Under the pieces are notes generated by a model. The model was not told where the DNA came from. It ran no database searches and was given only the letters and a program-made list of their open reading frames with translations. The translations under genes and the position numbers were made by a program. From assembly GCA_900016875.1 (NCBI GenBank), contig FCNR01000028.1, positions 62,001 through 126,000 of the forward strand: a DNA stretch of 64,000 nt. The letters run 5' to 3'. Position 1 is the first letter of the stretch; each line of letters starts with the position of its first letter. This stretch comes from Eubacteriaceae bacterium CHKCI004. Lineage in GTDB: Bacteria > Bacillota > Clostridia > Lachnospirales > Lachnospiraceae. Below, piece after piece: positions 51,562-61,800 of the stretch.

Positions 51562-51957
51562 ATGAAAATGAAAAAGAGTCCATTGAAAATATTCTGGCTG
51601 GTTCTGGGAGTTCTCTGCCTGGGACTGGGAACGCTGGGCGTGGCGCTGCCCATCCTGCCGACGGTGCCTTTTTATATGGCGACGGTGTTCTGTTTTGCCA
51701 AAAGCTCCCGGCGGCTCCACCAATGGTTCCTGGGAACCAGACTTTACAAAAATAATCTGGAAAGTTTTGTGGAGAAGAAAGCCATGACCATGAAGACCAA
51801 ATGTTCCATCACGGGAACAGTGAGTCTTCTCATGCTCATCGGTTTTCTTCTCATGAAAAATGTACCGGTGGGGAGAGTGATTCTGGTGATTGTATGGGCG
51901 GCGCACATGTATTACTTTTTTGTCAGGGTGCGTACTCTGAAAGCGGAAAAACGATAG
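51562..51957 (+). CDS. DUF454 (YbaN-like) small membrane protein
   Basis: 131 residues with three membrane segments; the DUF454 pattern is LGVLCLGLGTLGVALPILPT, PFYMATVFCFAKSSRRLHQW and FLGTRLYKNNL. Members are often found next to heme or iron uptake genes, but their job is not established. ATG 51562 or 51568 could be the start. Confidence 0.8.
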   Translation: MKMKKSPLKIFWLVLGVLCLGLGTLGVALPILPTVPFYMATVFCFAKSSRRLHQWFLGTRLYKNNLESFVEKKAMTMKTKCSITGTVSLLMLIGFLLMKNVPVGRVILVIVWAAHMYYFFVRVRTLKAEKR

Positions 51958-52055
51958 GAAAAAAACTTAGATTGAAAAAGTGAGTAAATGAAATAAATTT
52001 GAGTAATAGAGGGAAAAGGAGTGACGGCGATAATCTGGGGCCGTCTGAAAGTAAT

Positions 52056-53903
52056 ATGATAAAAATGAGATTGGTGAGATTGTTGTCTCATGCAAAAAAA
52101 TACATAGCATACAACGTCCTCTGGCAATGGGCGGCGCTTATGCTGCAGGCGGGTGTCATTTTTGCGGTGACGGATCTTCTGGCGCAGGCATTATCAGGCC
52201 GTTGGGAAACGGCGGAAATCACCGGCAGATTTCTATTTCTGCCAGCGGCTCTGGCCGGCCGTTTTCTCTGTGACCGGATGGCCTCCCGGGCTTCCTGGTA
52301 TGCCAGCGTGGATGTGAAAAAAATTCTCCGGGAAAAAATTTATGAAAAGATACTGGTTCTCGGCGTATCCTATAAAGAATATATTGCAACCTCAGAAGTG
52401 GTGCAGATGAGCGGCGAGGGAGTGGAACAGCTGGAAATCTATTTTGGCAAATATCTGCCGCAGCTTTTTTACAGCTTGCTGGCGCCCGTGACTTTATTTC
52501 TCATACTGAGCCGGATCAGTCTCAAAGCCAGCGTTATCCTGCTGATCTGCGTGCCGTTGATTCCGCTCTCCATCGTGGCGGTGCAGAAAATCGCCGGGCG
52601 GCTGTTCCGCAGATACTGGGGATATTATTCCAATCTGGGAGACGTTTTTCTGGAGAACCTTCAGGGACTGACTACCCTGAAAATCTATCAGGCGGACGAA
52701 AGGAAGGCGGAGCAGATGGACGAGGCTTCGGAAAACTTCCGGAAGATTACCATGAAGGTACTTACTATGCAGCTGAATTCTACCTCAGTGATGGATATTA
52801 TAGCCTACGGCGGCGCTGCGGTGGGGATGGCGGCTGCGGTTTCCGAATATTTTGCTGGAAATGTCTCTCTGGCAGGGGCGCTGGCCATTATTCTGCTGGC
52901 TTCTGAATTTTTTATTCCGCTTCGGCTTCTCGGTTCATTTTTTCACATAGCCATGAACGGCATGGCGGCCAGCGACAAAATCTTTGCTTTTCTTGATATG
53001 GAGGAGCCGAAGGATGGGACGGAGGATTTTCCGGCAGGAAATGCAGCGGACGGGCAGACGGGGATGACGTCGGCTGTCCCGGAGATTCAGTTGGAAAGTG
53101 TTTCATTTTCCTATGAGAAAGAACGGAAAATTCTTAATAATATAGATCTGGATATCCGTCCGGGCGCTCTGGTATCGCTGGTTGGCGCTTCCGGCTGTGG
53201 AAAGAGCACTATTGCCGGAATACTCACCGGAAAAAATAAAGGATATCAGGGGAAAATTACCCTGAACGGTGTTTCACTGTCTGATATCCGGGAAAGAGAA
53301 TTGCTTTCCCACATTACCCTGGTTCCCCATAACGGATATCTGTTTAAAGGGACTGTGGAAGAAAATCTGCGGATGGCGGCTCCTCTGGCTTCTGAAGAAG
53401 CGCTGCAGGAATCTCTGCGGCGGGTAAATCTGTGGGAGTTTCTTAAATCACGGGAAGGACTTCTGACAAAGGTGGCGGAACGGGGCAGTAATTTCTCCGG
53501 AGGTCAGTGCCAGCGTCTGGTATTAGCCAGAGCGCTGCTCCATAATACGCCCGTTTACATTTTTGATGAGGCCACATCCAATATTGATGTGGAGAGTGAG
53601 GAAATGATCATGCAGGTGATTCGGGGTCTGTCAAAGGAGAAGACTGTGCTGCTGATCTCTCACCGCCTGTCCAATGTAGTCGGTTCGGACTGCATTTATA
53701 TGATGGAAAAAGGGAAAATAATCGAAAGTGGTTCCCATGGAGAATTAATGGCCCTGGGCGGCGCTTACTGCTCGCTTTACACCAGCCAGCGGGAACTGGA
53801 GCAATACGGGCAGAAAGCAGACAAAAGCAGTGGGGAAGAAACAAAGTCTGCAGTGGAAAAAAATCATATGCAAGAGAAAGGAGGGGCGGACTGTGGAGAA
53901 TAG
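52056..53903 (+). CDS. ABC exporter subunit, CydD-like, with fused ATPase
   Basis: About 615 residues (start ATG 52056; a TTG at 51999 would add 19 residues, and neither has an ideal site). Six membrane helices in residues 20-320, then an ATPase with Walker A GASGCGKST, signature NFSGGQCQRLVLARALLHNT and Walker B VYIFDEATSNID. Resembles CydD of the CydDC thiol/heme-linked exporters and pairs with the next gene (11-base overlap). The streptococcal sia operon also has extra ABC genes after htsABC. Substrate unknown. Confidence 0.78.
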   Translation: MIKMRLVRLLSHAKKYIAYNVLWQWAALMLQAGVIFAVTDLLAQALSGRWETAEITGRFLFLPAALAGRFLCDRMASRASWYASVDVKKILREKIYEKILVLGVSYKEYIATSEVVQMSGEGVEQLEIYFGKYLPQLFYSLLAPVTLFLILSRISLKASVILLICVPLIPLSIVAVQKIAGRLFRRYWGYYSNLGDVFLENLQGLTTLKIYQADERKAEQMDEASENFRKITMKVLTMQLNSTSVMDIIAYGGAAVGMAAAVSEYFAGNVSLAGALAIILLASEFFIPLRLLGSFFHIAMNGMAASDKIFAFLDMEEPKDGTEDFPAGNAADGQTGMTSAVPEIQLESVSFSYEKERKILNNIDLDIRPGALVSLVGASGCGKSTIAGILTGKNKGYQGKITLNGVSLSDIRERELLSHITLVPHNGYLFKGTVEENLRMAAPLASEEALQESLRRVNLWEFLKSREGLLTKVAERGSNFSGGQCQRLVLARALLHNTPVYIFDEATSNIDVESEEMIMQVIRGLSKEKTVLLISHRLSNVVGSDCIYMMEKGKIIESGSHGELMALGGAYCSLYTSQRELEQYGQKADKSSGEETKSAVEKNHMQEKGGADCGE

Positions 53904-55797
53904 ACAATACAGATGGAGCGAAGCGGAAAAAGACGGTCAGTCAGAAAAATTCCGCCGGTCGGAAATCGGCAGACGGAGTGGAGCGGCCATTATGGGCCGG
54001 CTCATAGGACTGGTGCGCCCTCTGTGGTTTATCATTGTGCTGGCGGTGCTGTTTGGCAGCGCCGGATATCTGTGCGCGATTTTTCTTACGATTCTGGCGG
54101 CGGGGGCTTTGACCGGAATATTCTTCGATGGCGGACTTCATTTTTTATATGGACTCAGTTCGGGAGCGGGTACGCTGGCAGGCGCTTCTGTGCTGCGCAC
54201 GCTGCTTCCGGTTCTGGTGGGGCTGGCGGTTATGCGCGGCGTTCTTCATTATGCGGAGCAGTACTGCAATCACTTTATTGCCTTTAAGTTGCTGGCAATC
54301 CTTCGTCATAAAGTTTTTGCCGCTCTCCGTCGGCTTTGTCCGGCAAAGCTGGAAGGAAGAGACAGGGGAAATCTGATCTCCGTTATCACGTCGGATATTG
54401 AATTGCTGGAAGTATTCTATGCTCACACTATCTCACCCATCGCCATTGCGGTGGTCACCGAGCTTGTGATGATTATTTTTCTGGCGGCAATTCATCCGGC
54501 AGCCGCTCTTCTGGCTGCGCTGGCCTATGGGACGGTGGGAGTGATCATCCCCCTCCGAAATGGAAAAAAGAGCGGAGGGGCAGGAATGGAGTTCCGGAAC
54601 GCCTTTGGAGATTTTAACAGTTTCCTTCTGGACTCTTTCCGGGGAATTGATGAGACCCTGCAGTATGGGCAGGGAGAAAAACGAAAAAAAGAAATGCAGT
54701 CCCGGGCTTCTGATCTGGGAGAACTGCAGAGAGAGCTGAATCGCATGGAAAGCAGACAGAGAGCGGTGACCAACCTGGCGATTCTTGGCTTTTCCCTAAT
54801 TATGTTTCTGCTGTCTCTTCTATTATATAAGAGCGGGAACCTGGAATTTGGACAGGTGATTTTATGCACTGCGGCAATGATGGGTTCTTTTGGCCCGGTA
54901 TCAGCTCTCTCCAGTCTGTCCAATAATTTAAATCAGACGCTGGCCAGCGGAGAGAGAGTGCTGTCCATCCTGGAAGAGGAGCCGGTGATAAGCGAAGTAC
55001 CGGAGCCGGAAGCTTCGGAGGAGGCCGGGCGTCAGACCATGTCGCCGGAAAGAGCCGGAAGTCGGACAGTGTCACTGGAGGAAGCCGGGCGTCAGACTGT
55101 GTCTCCGGCGAGAGACAGAGATTTCACGTCCGCCTTCCGCGGAGCGGCTGCGGAAAACGTTTCTTTTTGCTACAACAAAGAGCAGAAAAACTGGATTCTA
55201 AAGAACTGCGACTTTACTGCGGAGCCGGGAAAAATTACCGGGATTCATGGCCCCAGCGGCTGTGGCAAGTCCACTCTCTTGAAACTCCTCATGCGGTTCT
55301 GGGATGCGGACGGCGGAACGGTGCGCGTCACCGGTCAGGATGTAAAGACGATTCCTACCGGCAGGCTCCGGGACATGGAATCCTATGTAACCCAGGAGAC
55401 TCACCTGTTTCATGATTCCATCGCAGCCAATATCGCCATCGGGAAGCCGGGCGCTTCCATGGAAGAAATCCACGAGGCAGCCCGGAAGGCTTCCGTGGAT
55501 GAATTTATCATGACCCTGCCGGAAGGCTACGATACGGAAGTGGGCGAGCTGGGAGATACTCTCTCCGGCGGTGAACGGCAGAGAATCGGCATCGCACGGG
55601 CTTTTCTCCATGACGCGCCGCTGATGCTTCTTGACGAGCCCACCAGCAATCTGGATTCCCTCAATGAAGGAATCATTTTAAAATCTTTGAAAGAAGAGAG
55701 CGCGGGCAAGACCGTGGTGCTGGTCTCTCACAGGGAGTCCACCATGCGTGCAGCGGACACAGTGGTGGATTGGAAAGAAGCCGGCGCCGGCAGATAA
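53893..55797 (+). CDS. ABC exporter subunit, CydC-like, with fused ATPase
   Basis: About 634 residues from GTG 53893 (aaaggagggg upstream). Six membrane helices, a VLRTLLPVLVGLAVMRGVLH segment, and an ATPase with Walker A GPSGCGKST, signature TLSGGERQRIGIARAFLHDA and Walker B MLLDEPTSNLD. Between membrane and ATPase parts is a linker with three short tandem repeats (EEAGRQTMSPERAGS, then SLEEAGRQTVSPA). Partner of the preceding half-transporter. Confidence 0.8.
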   Translation: MENRQYRWSEAEKDGQSEKFRRSEIGRRSGAAIMGRLIGLVRPLWFIIVLAVLFGSAGYLCAIFLTILAAGALTGIFFDGGLHFLYGLSSGAGTLAGASVLRTLLPVLVGLAVMRGVLHYAEQYCNHFIAFKLLAILRHKVFAALRRLCPAKLEGRDRGNLISVITSDIELLEVFYAHTISPIAIAVVTELVMIIFLAAIHPAAALLAALAYGTVGVIIPLRNGKKSGGAGMEFRNAFGDFNSFLLDSFRGIDETLQYGQGEKRKKEMQSRASDLGELQRELNRMESRQRAVTNLAILGFSLIMFLLSLLLYKSGNLEFGQVILCTAAMMGSFGPVSALSSLSNNLNQTLASGERVLSILEEEPVISEVPEPEASEEAGRQTMSPERAGSRTVSLEEAGRQTVSPARDRDFTSAFRGAAAENVSFCYNKEQKNWILKNCDFTAEPGKITGIHGPSGCGKSTLLKLLMRFWDADGGTVRVTGQDVKTIPTGRLRDMESYVTQETHLFHDSIAANIAIGKPGASMEEIHEAARKASVDEFIMTLPEGYDTEVGELGDTLSGGERQRIGIARAFLHDAPLMLLDEPTSNLDSLNEGIILKSLKEESAGKTVVLVSHRESTMRAADTVVDWKEAGAGR

Positions 55798-55826
55798 ATT
55801 TGTTGTGAGTATAGAAATATTTCCTG

Positions 55827-55856
55827 TTGTAGAGAGAGAAGAAAGTGGTATATAAT
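55827..55856 (+). promoter_or_regulatory. Promoter of amidase gene
   Basis: TTGTAG (55827-55832), 18-bp spacer, TATAAT (55851-55856), 67 bp before the amidase start. Shows that the amidase is a separate unit from the ABC genes. Confidence 0.6.
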
Positions 55857-55922
55857 AGCAGAAGAGATTATGATAAAGCGGACGCCTTGTATGCGGCCGT
55901 CATCTACAGGAGGAAAATCAGC

Positions 55923-56744
55923 ATGGAAAAGTTATGTATGACAGCGGTAGCCTGCCTTTTGATTCTGAGCCTTCTCGCGCCGGTATCGATTCCGGCGGCA
56001 GCGGCGGAAAAAACGCAGGCAGCAGAGAATTCTCAGACGGTGGAGAGTCTGGCGGGGACAGAAAGTCAGCAGGCAGCGGATGTCGCTGCGGGTAAAAATA
56101 CCAAAAAGAAAAAGAAGAAAAAGACCATCTTTATCGCAGCCGGACATCAGGAGAGAGGAATCTCTTCCAGAGAGAGACTGGCGCCGGGGTCTTCTGCCAC
56201 CAAGGCGAAGCTCACTTCAGGGACCAGCGGTGTGAGCACCGGCATTCCGGAATATAAGACTAATCTTGCCATCGCAAAGGCTGCAAGAAAAGCTTTAAGA
56301 AAGGCTGGCTATAAGGTGATTATGCTCAGGACCACCAACAAGTGCCCGCTGTCCAATCAGCAGCGTACAAGAAAGGCCAACAGGAGCGGCGCGGATCTGC
56401 ACATCTGCATCCATTGCAACGCAGGTTCTTCCGGGGCGAGAGGACCTCTCGTTATCGTACCGGCAAGCTCCCGCTATGTGGGAACAAAGATTTATAACAG
56501 ATCATGCCGTCTGGGCAGCAGTCTCATCTCCGCGGTGTCAAAGTCCACCGGAAAGAGAGCAAACGCGACGATTCGGTCTAATTATTATACCACCATCAAC
56601 TGGGCGAAGATTCCAACGGTCATCCTGGAGTGCGGATTTATGAGCAACGCTTCCGAAGACCGGCAGCTTAATTCCGCCAGCTACCAGAAAAAGATCGCCA
56701 ACGGCATTGTGAAGGGCGTCAATAAATATTTTAAGAACAGGTAA
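55923..56744 (+). CDS. Secreted N-acetylmuramoyl-L-alanine amidase (Amidase_3)
   Basis: 273 residues from ATG 55923 (caggaggaaaatcagc). Signal peptide 1-27 (ACLLILSLLAPVSIPAAAA), a Lys-rich linker, then the zinc amidase fold: IFIAAGHQERGIS (first ligand His), LHICIHCNAGSSGARGPLVI (His) and the catalytic VILECGFMSNASED (Glu). Cuts the bond between the peptide and muramic acid of peptidoglycan. No cell-wall-binding repeats. Confidence 0.88.
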   Translation: MEKLCMTAVACLLILSLLAPVSIPAAAAEKTQAAENSQTVESLAGTESQQAADVAAGKNTKKKKKKKTIFIAAGHQERGISSRERLAPGSSATKAKLTSGTSGVSTGIPEYKTNLAIAKAARKALRKAGYKVIMLRTTNKCPLSNQQRTRKANRSGADLHICIHCNAGSSGARGPLVIVPASSRYVGTKIYNRSCRLGSSLISAVSKSTGKRANATIRSNYYTTINWAKIPTVILECGFMSNASEDRQLNSASYQKKIANGIVKGVNKYFKNR

Positions 56745-56867
56745 AACCAGGGAAACCTCCGTTCTTCCTTCTTTGTCGGAACCATAGTATAGTAGTTCCA
56801 TCAGCATGAGTTCAGTAAAATATACATTTGCTCAAAAAATATGAAAGAAATCAAAAGGAGGAATAGT

Positions 56868-57227
56868 ATGGGGTGTCTGGGAAATGTTTTATGGTTTATT
56901 TTCGGAGGCGCGGTCAGCGGTCTCAGCTGGTGTCTGGCAGGATGTCTCTGGTGTATTACTATCGTGGGGATTCCTGTGGGTATGCAGTGCTTTAAGTTTG
57001 CATCCCTGAGTTTCTTCCCATTCGGGAAGGATGTGGTATACGGCGGAGGAACGGTTTCCTTTGTGGTAAATGTGGTCTGGCTCCTTGTGTCCGGGTGGGT
57101 GCTGGCGCTGGAACATCTTTTTTTCGGAGCAGTTTTATGTGTGACGATCATCGGGATTCCTTTTGGACTGCAGCATTTTAAGCTGGCAAAACTGGCACTG
57201 ATGCCATTTGGAGCGGAGATACATTAA
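56868..57227 (+). CDS. YccF-domain membrane protein
   Basis: 119 residues from ATG 56868 (tcaaaaggaggaatagt). Two repeats of the YccF unit: GNVLWFIFGGAVSGLSWCLA with GIPVGMQCFKFASLSFFPFG, and VNVVWLLVSGWVLALEHLFF with GIPFGLQHFKLAKLALMPFG. Inner-membrane protein of unknown function. Confidence 0.85.
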   Translation: MGCLGNVLWFIFGGAVSGLSWCLAGCLWCITIVGIPVGMQCFKFASLSFFPFGKDVVYGGGTVSFVVNVVWLLVSGWVLALEHLFFGAVLCVTIIGIPFGLQHFKLAKLALMPFGAEIH

Positions 57228-57243
57228 AAAAAGAAATTAGTGC

Positions 57244-57272
57244 TTGACATACCGGGCGCAGGATGATAGTAT
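57244..57272 (+). promoter_or_regulatory. Promoter of rplJL
   Basis: TTGACA (57244-57249), 17-bp spacer, TAGTAT (57267-57272), upstream of the L10 leader. Confidence 0.7.
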
Positions 57273-57282
57273 ACCAGAGTAT

Positions 57283-57338
57283 GAACGCCGAAGACAGCAG
57301 GTGCCGGATGGCATAAAGTGAGAACGCCTGCCGAGGAA
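57283..57338 (+). ncRNA. L10(L12)4-binding mRNA leader
   Basis: Contains GCCGAAGACAGCAGGTG and, 27 bases on, GCCTGCCGAGG, the paired conserved elements of the ribosomal protein L10 leader in Firmicutes. L10-L12 binding is expected to favour the attenuator directly downstream, giving feedback control of rplJ and rplL. The remainder of the gene-free stretch 57228-57582 has only a small GACATC/GATGTC hairpin near 57527-57542. Confidence 0.85.
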
Positions 57339-57365
57339 GTTATATTCTGATAGTGAATATTTCTC

Positions 57366-57397
57366 ACTCTCTGTCTTTGGACAGAGAGTTTTCTTTT
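57366..57397 (+). terminator. Attenuator in rplJL leader
   Basis: ACTCTCTGTC (57366-57375) pairs with GACAGAGAGT (57380-57389) around TTTG, followed by TTTCTTTTT. It lies 186 bp before rplJ, between leader and gene, so it must be bypassed for expression. Confidence 0.85.
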
Positions 57398-57582
57398 TGT
57401 TTCTAAAAGGCTGGAAAGCAGTTTCTGAAGGAGTTTCTTCTATATTAATAGGGAGCAGCGCAGCAGCGTATTCTCTACATTGGGAGTGATTTCTGTATCA
57501 GAATCCGGCTGGATGGAAGCATACAGACATCGCAAGATGTCGCGGCGGTACACACAATATTTTAAGGAGGTGCACCAGGAGA

Positions 57583-58101
57583 ATGGCTAAAGTTGAAGTA
57601 AAACAGCCGATCGTTGACGAGATCAAAGCGCAGTTAGACGGTGCGAAATCTTTGGTTGTTGTTGACTATCGTGGAATTTCTGTGGCTGATGTGACAGAGC
57701 TTCGTAAACAGTGTCGTGAAGCAGGAGTGGTTTATAAAGTTTATAAAAACACAATGGTAAGACGTGCTGTTGAAGGAACTGAGTTCGAGGGTATTGTAAA
57801 AGACCTGGAAGGAACCAACGCTTTTGCAATTTCCAAAGAAGACGCAACACTGGCTGCAAGAACTGTTTCCAAGTTCATCAAAAAAGCAAAAGTCTGCCAG
57901 TTAAAGGGCGGTGTAGTTGAGGGAACATACTACGATGCAAAGGGCATCGAGATGATCGCTACTATCCCATCAAGAGACGAGCTCATCGCCAAATTCATGG
58001 GAAGCATTCAGTCCCCAATTGCCAACTTTGCCCGCGTGATCAAACAGATCGCAGAGAAGCAGGGCGGCGATGCTCCGGCAGAAGAAGCAGCAGCAGAGTA
58101 A
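57583..58101 (+). CDS. rplJ: 50S ribosomal protein L10
   Basis: 172 residues with the RNA-binding N-terminal part (SLVVVDYRGISVADVTELRK, EAGVVYKVYKNTMVRRAVEG) and a C-terminal helix that holds L12 dimers (SPIANFARVIKQIAEKQGGD). Preceded by ttaaggaggtgcaccaggaga. Confidence 0.96.
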   Translation: MAKVEVKQPIVDEIKAQLDGAKSLVVVDYRGISVADVTELRKQCREAGVVYKVYKNTMVRRAVEGTEFEGIVKDLEGTNAFAISKEDATLAARTVSKFIKKAKVCQLKGGVVEGTYYDAKGIEMIATIPSRDELIAKFMGSIQSPIANFARVIKQIAEKQGGDAPAEEAAAE

Positions 58102-58191
58102 TCTGCGAAAGATGATATTGACACATAACAGGTCATAGGCGGACGCAGGATGTCCGAGATTTAATCAATAATATTCATGGAGGGAATTAAG

Positions 58192-58560
58192 ATGACAACT
58201 CAGGAAATCATTGAAGTTATTAAAGGTTTATCCGTATTAGAATTAAATGAATTAGTAAAAGCATGTGAAGAAGAATTTGGCGTATCCGCAGCAGCAGGCG
58301 TTGTTGTTGCAGCTGGTGCAGCTGGTGCAGCTGACGAAGCAGAAGAGAAGACAGAGTTTGATGTTGAGCTGACAGAGGTTGGCGGACAGAAAGTTAAAGT
58401 TATTAAAGTTGTTCGTGAGATCACTGGTCTTGGTCTTAAAGAAGCAAAAGCTGTTGTTGACGGCGCTCCTAAGAACATCAAAGAAGCTGTTTCCAAAGAA
58501 GAAGCAGAAGACATCAAGAAACAGATGGAAGAAGTTGGAGCAAAAGTTACAATCAAATAA
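58192..58560 (+). CDS. rplL: 50S ribosomal protein L7/L12
   Basis: 122 residues from ATG 58192 (catggagggaattaag). N-terminal dimer helices ([20 protein letters not shown]), an Ala/Gly/Val-rich hinge and the factor-binding domain ([40 protein letters not shown]). Confidence 0.96.
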   Translation: MTTQEIIEVIKGLSVLELNELVKACEEEFGVSAAAGVVVAAGAAGAADEAEEKTEFDVELTEVGGQKVKVIKVVREITGLGLKEAKAVVDGAPKNIKEAVSKEEAEDIKKQMEEVGAKVTIK

Positions 58561-58600
58561 TTGGGCTTTTTCGACACGAATCCGGAATAATGACTATAAG

Positions 58601-58635
58601 ACGCCTGTTTTCCTTTGAGGAAAGCAGGCGTTTTT
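58601..58635 (+). terminator. Terminator between rplL and rpoB
   Basis: ACGCCTG plus TTTTCCT pairs with AGGAAA plus GCAGGCG (right arm ending 58630), then TTTTT. Separates the high-level L10/L12 transcript from rpoBC, which has its own promoter. Confidence 0.88.
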
Positions 58636-58699
58636 GTCAACCCTTCGGTTTAACTTGTGAAAATACTGGAAAAAATTTATATAAAACAGGAAAAAATAG

Positions 58700-58728
58700 T
58701 TGACATGACATTTTAGCTATGATATCAT
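58700..58728 (+). promoter_or_regulatory. Promoter of rpoBC
   Basis: TTGACA (58700-58705), 17-bp spacer, TATCAT (58723-58728), about 95 bp before the rpoB start. Confidence 0.85.
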
Positions 58729-58823
58729 ATTAAACTGATTCACAATGGGCATGTGTGCCTGCATGAAAAGAAATGAAGCAACCAGAAGTTTATCAGCAAG
58801 ATTGTTCAAGGGGTGAAACATCA

Positions 58824-61800
58824 ATGGAAAAGAACAGACTGCGACCTATGCGAATTCCGGGAAGCAAAAATATCAGAATGAGCTATGCAAGACAAAAAGA
58901 TGTACTCGATATGCCGAATCTCATTGAGGTGCAGAAGGATTCCTATCAGTGGTTTCTGACAGACGGACTGAAGGAAGTATTCGATGACATTTCTCCGATT
59001 ACTGATTACAGCGGACAGCTCAGTCTGGAATTTGTTGATTTTCAGCTTTGCAGAGAGGACAGAAAGTATTCAATAGAAGAATGTAAAGAACGGGATACTA
59101 CCTACGCTGCTCCTTTGAAAGTGAAGGTACGCCTTCATAATAAGGAGACGGACGATTTCAAACAGCATGATATTTTTATGGGAGACCTGCCTCTGATGAC
59201 AGAGACAGGAACTTTTGTGATTAACGGCGCAGAGCGTGTTATCGTCAGCCAGCTCGTCCGTTCCCCTGGTATCTATTACGCGATCAGCCATGATAAGACA
59301 GGTAAGAAGCTCTTTTCCTGTACGGTGATTCCGAACCGTGGAGCATGGCTGGAGTATGAGACGGACTCCAACGACGTTTTCTATGTTCGTGTGGACCGTA
59401 CCAGAAAGGTACCGATCACAGTACTGATCCGTGCGCTGGGTATCGGAACCAACGCAGAGATCAAGGAGCTTTTCGGCGAGGAGCCTAAGATTTTAAAAAC
59501 GCTTGAAAAAGATACGGCCACCAATTATCAGGAAGGTCTCAAGAAGCTGTACGAGAAGATCCGTCCGGGCGAACCGCTGTCAGTGGAGAGCGCGGAGAGC
59601 CTTATTAACAGCATGTTCTTTGACGCGAGACGGTATGACCTGGCCAAGGTTGGACGTTATAAATTTAATAAAAAGCTGATGTTCAGGAATCGTATCGCAG
59701 GGCATGTACTGTCCCAGGATGTTGTTGACCCTACCACCGGTGAGATCTTATTCGAGGCCGGTACCAAGGTGACAAAGGAGCAGGCAGATGAGATTCAGAA
59801 TGCAGCTGTTCCTTTTGTATATCTGGAGACAGAAGAGCGGGAAGTGAAAGTTCTTTCCAATATGATGGTAGATATCCGCAGTTTTGTGGATGTGGACCCG
59901 AAAGAAGTTGGTGTGACAGAATTAGTTTATTACCCATCCCTTGAAAAAATTCTGGAAGATTATGATGATATAGAAGAGATTAAAACAGCCATTCGCAAGA
60001 GTATCAGCGAGCTGATTCCGAAGCACATTACAAAGGAAGATATTCTGGCTTCCATCAACTATAATATTCACCTGGAGTACGGCATCGGCAACGATGACGA
60101 TATCGACCACCTGGGCAATCGTCGTATCCGTGCGGTAGGTGAGCTGCTGCAGAATCAGTATCGTATCGGTCTGTCCCGTATGGAGAGAGTGGTCCGCGAG
60201 CGTATGACGACTCAGGATATGGAGTCCATTTCCCCGCAGACACTGATCAATATCAAGCCGGTCACCGCGGCGGTGAAGGAGTTCTTCGGAAGCTCCCAGC
60301 TGTCCCAGTTCATGGATCAGCATAACCCGCTGTCCGAGCTGACCCACAAGAGACGTCTCTCCGCATTGGGACCGGGTGGTCTTTCCAGAGACCGTGCCGG
60401 ATTCGAGGTTCGCGACGTACATTACTCCCACTACGGAAGAATGTGTCCGATCGAGACTCCTGAGGGACCGAACATCGGTCTGATCAACTCCCTTGCGACT
60501 TATGCGAGAATTAACGAATATGGTTTCATTGAGGCTCCATATCGTAAAGTAGATAAAACTGATCCGAAGAATCCGGTGGTAACCGATGACGTTATCTACC
60601 TGACGGCGGATGAAGAAGATAACTATACTGTAGCGCAGGCCAACGAGCCTCTGGATGAGGAAGGACATTTCATCCATACCAACGTATCCGGACGTTACAG
60701 AGAGGAGACTTCCGAGTTTCCGAAGTCCAGAGTGGACCTGATGGACGTTTCTCCTAAGATGGTCTTCTCTGTGGCTACATCCATGATTCCTTTCCTGGAG
60801 AACGATGACTCCAACCGTGCGCTCATGGGTTCTAACATGCAGCGTCAGGCGGTACCTCTGTTAAAGACGGAAGTGCCTGTTGTCGGAACCGGAATGGAGG
60901 CCAAGGCGGCAAGAGACTCCGGCGTATGTATCCTTGCTCACCATGCCGGTGTGGTAGAATACTCCACCAGCAAGGAGATCATTGTAAAACGTGACGACGG
61001 TATCCGTGATACCTACCATGTTATCAAGTTCTCCCGGAGCAACCAGGGTAACTGTATGAACCAGCGTCCGATCGTCAATAAGGGCGACCGCGTGGAAGTG
61101 GGCGATGTGCTGGCAGACGGCGCGTCCACCTGCGGCGGCGAGATGGCTCTCGGCAAGAACCCCCTCATCGGTTTCATGACCTGGGAAGGTTACAACTACG
61201 AGGATGCCGTACTGCTCAGTGAGAAACTGGTGCAGAAGGACGTATATACCTCCGTTCATATTGAAGAGTATGAGGCAGAGGCAAGAGACACCAAGCTTGG
61301 TCAGGAAGAGATCACAAGAGATCTGGCAGGCTTAAGTGAAGATGTGCTGAAGGATCTGGATGAGAACGGTATCATCCGTATCGGTGCGGAAGTTCACGCC
61401 GGTGATATCCTGGTAGGTAAGGTTACTCCTAAGGGAGAGACTGAGCTTACCGCAGAAGAGAGACTGCTCCGCGCCATCTTCGGCGAGAAGGCAAGAGAGG
61501 TTCGTGATACCTCCCTGCGTGTGCCGCATGGCGCATACGGTGTCGTTATGGATACCAAAGTATTTACCAGAGAAAACGGCGACGAGCTTGCTCCGACCGT
61601 TAACAAATCTGTTCGTGTATATATTGCTCAGAAACGTAAGATCTCCGTGGGAGATAAGATGGCCGGCCGTCACGGTAACAAGGGTGTCGTTTCCCGTATT
61701 CTGCCGGTAGAGGATATGCCGTTCCTGCCGAACGGACGTCCGCTTGACATCGTACTGAACCCGCTGGGCGTACCTTCCCGTATGAATATCGGGCAGGTGC

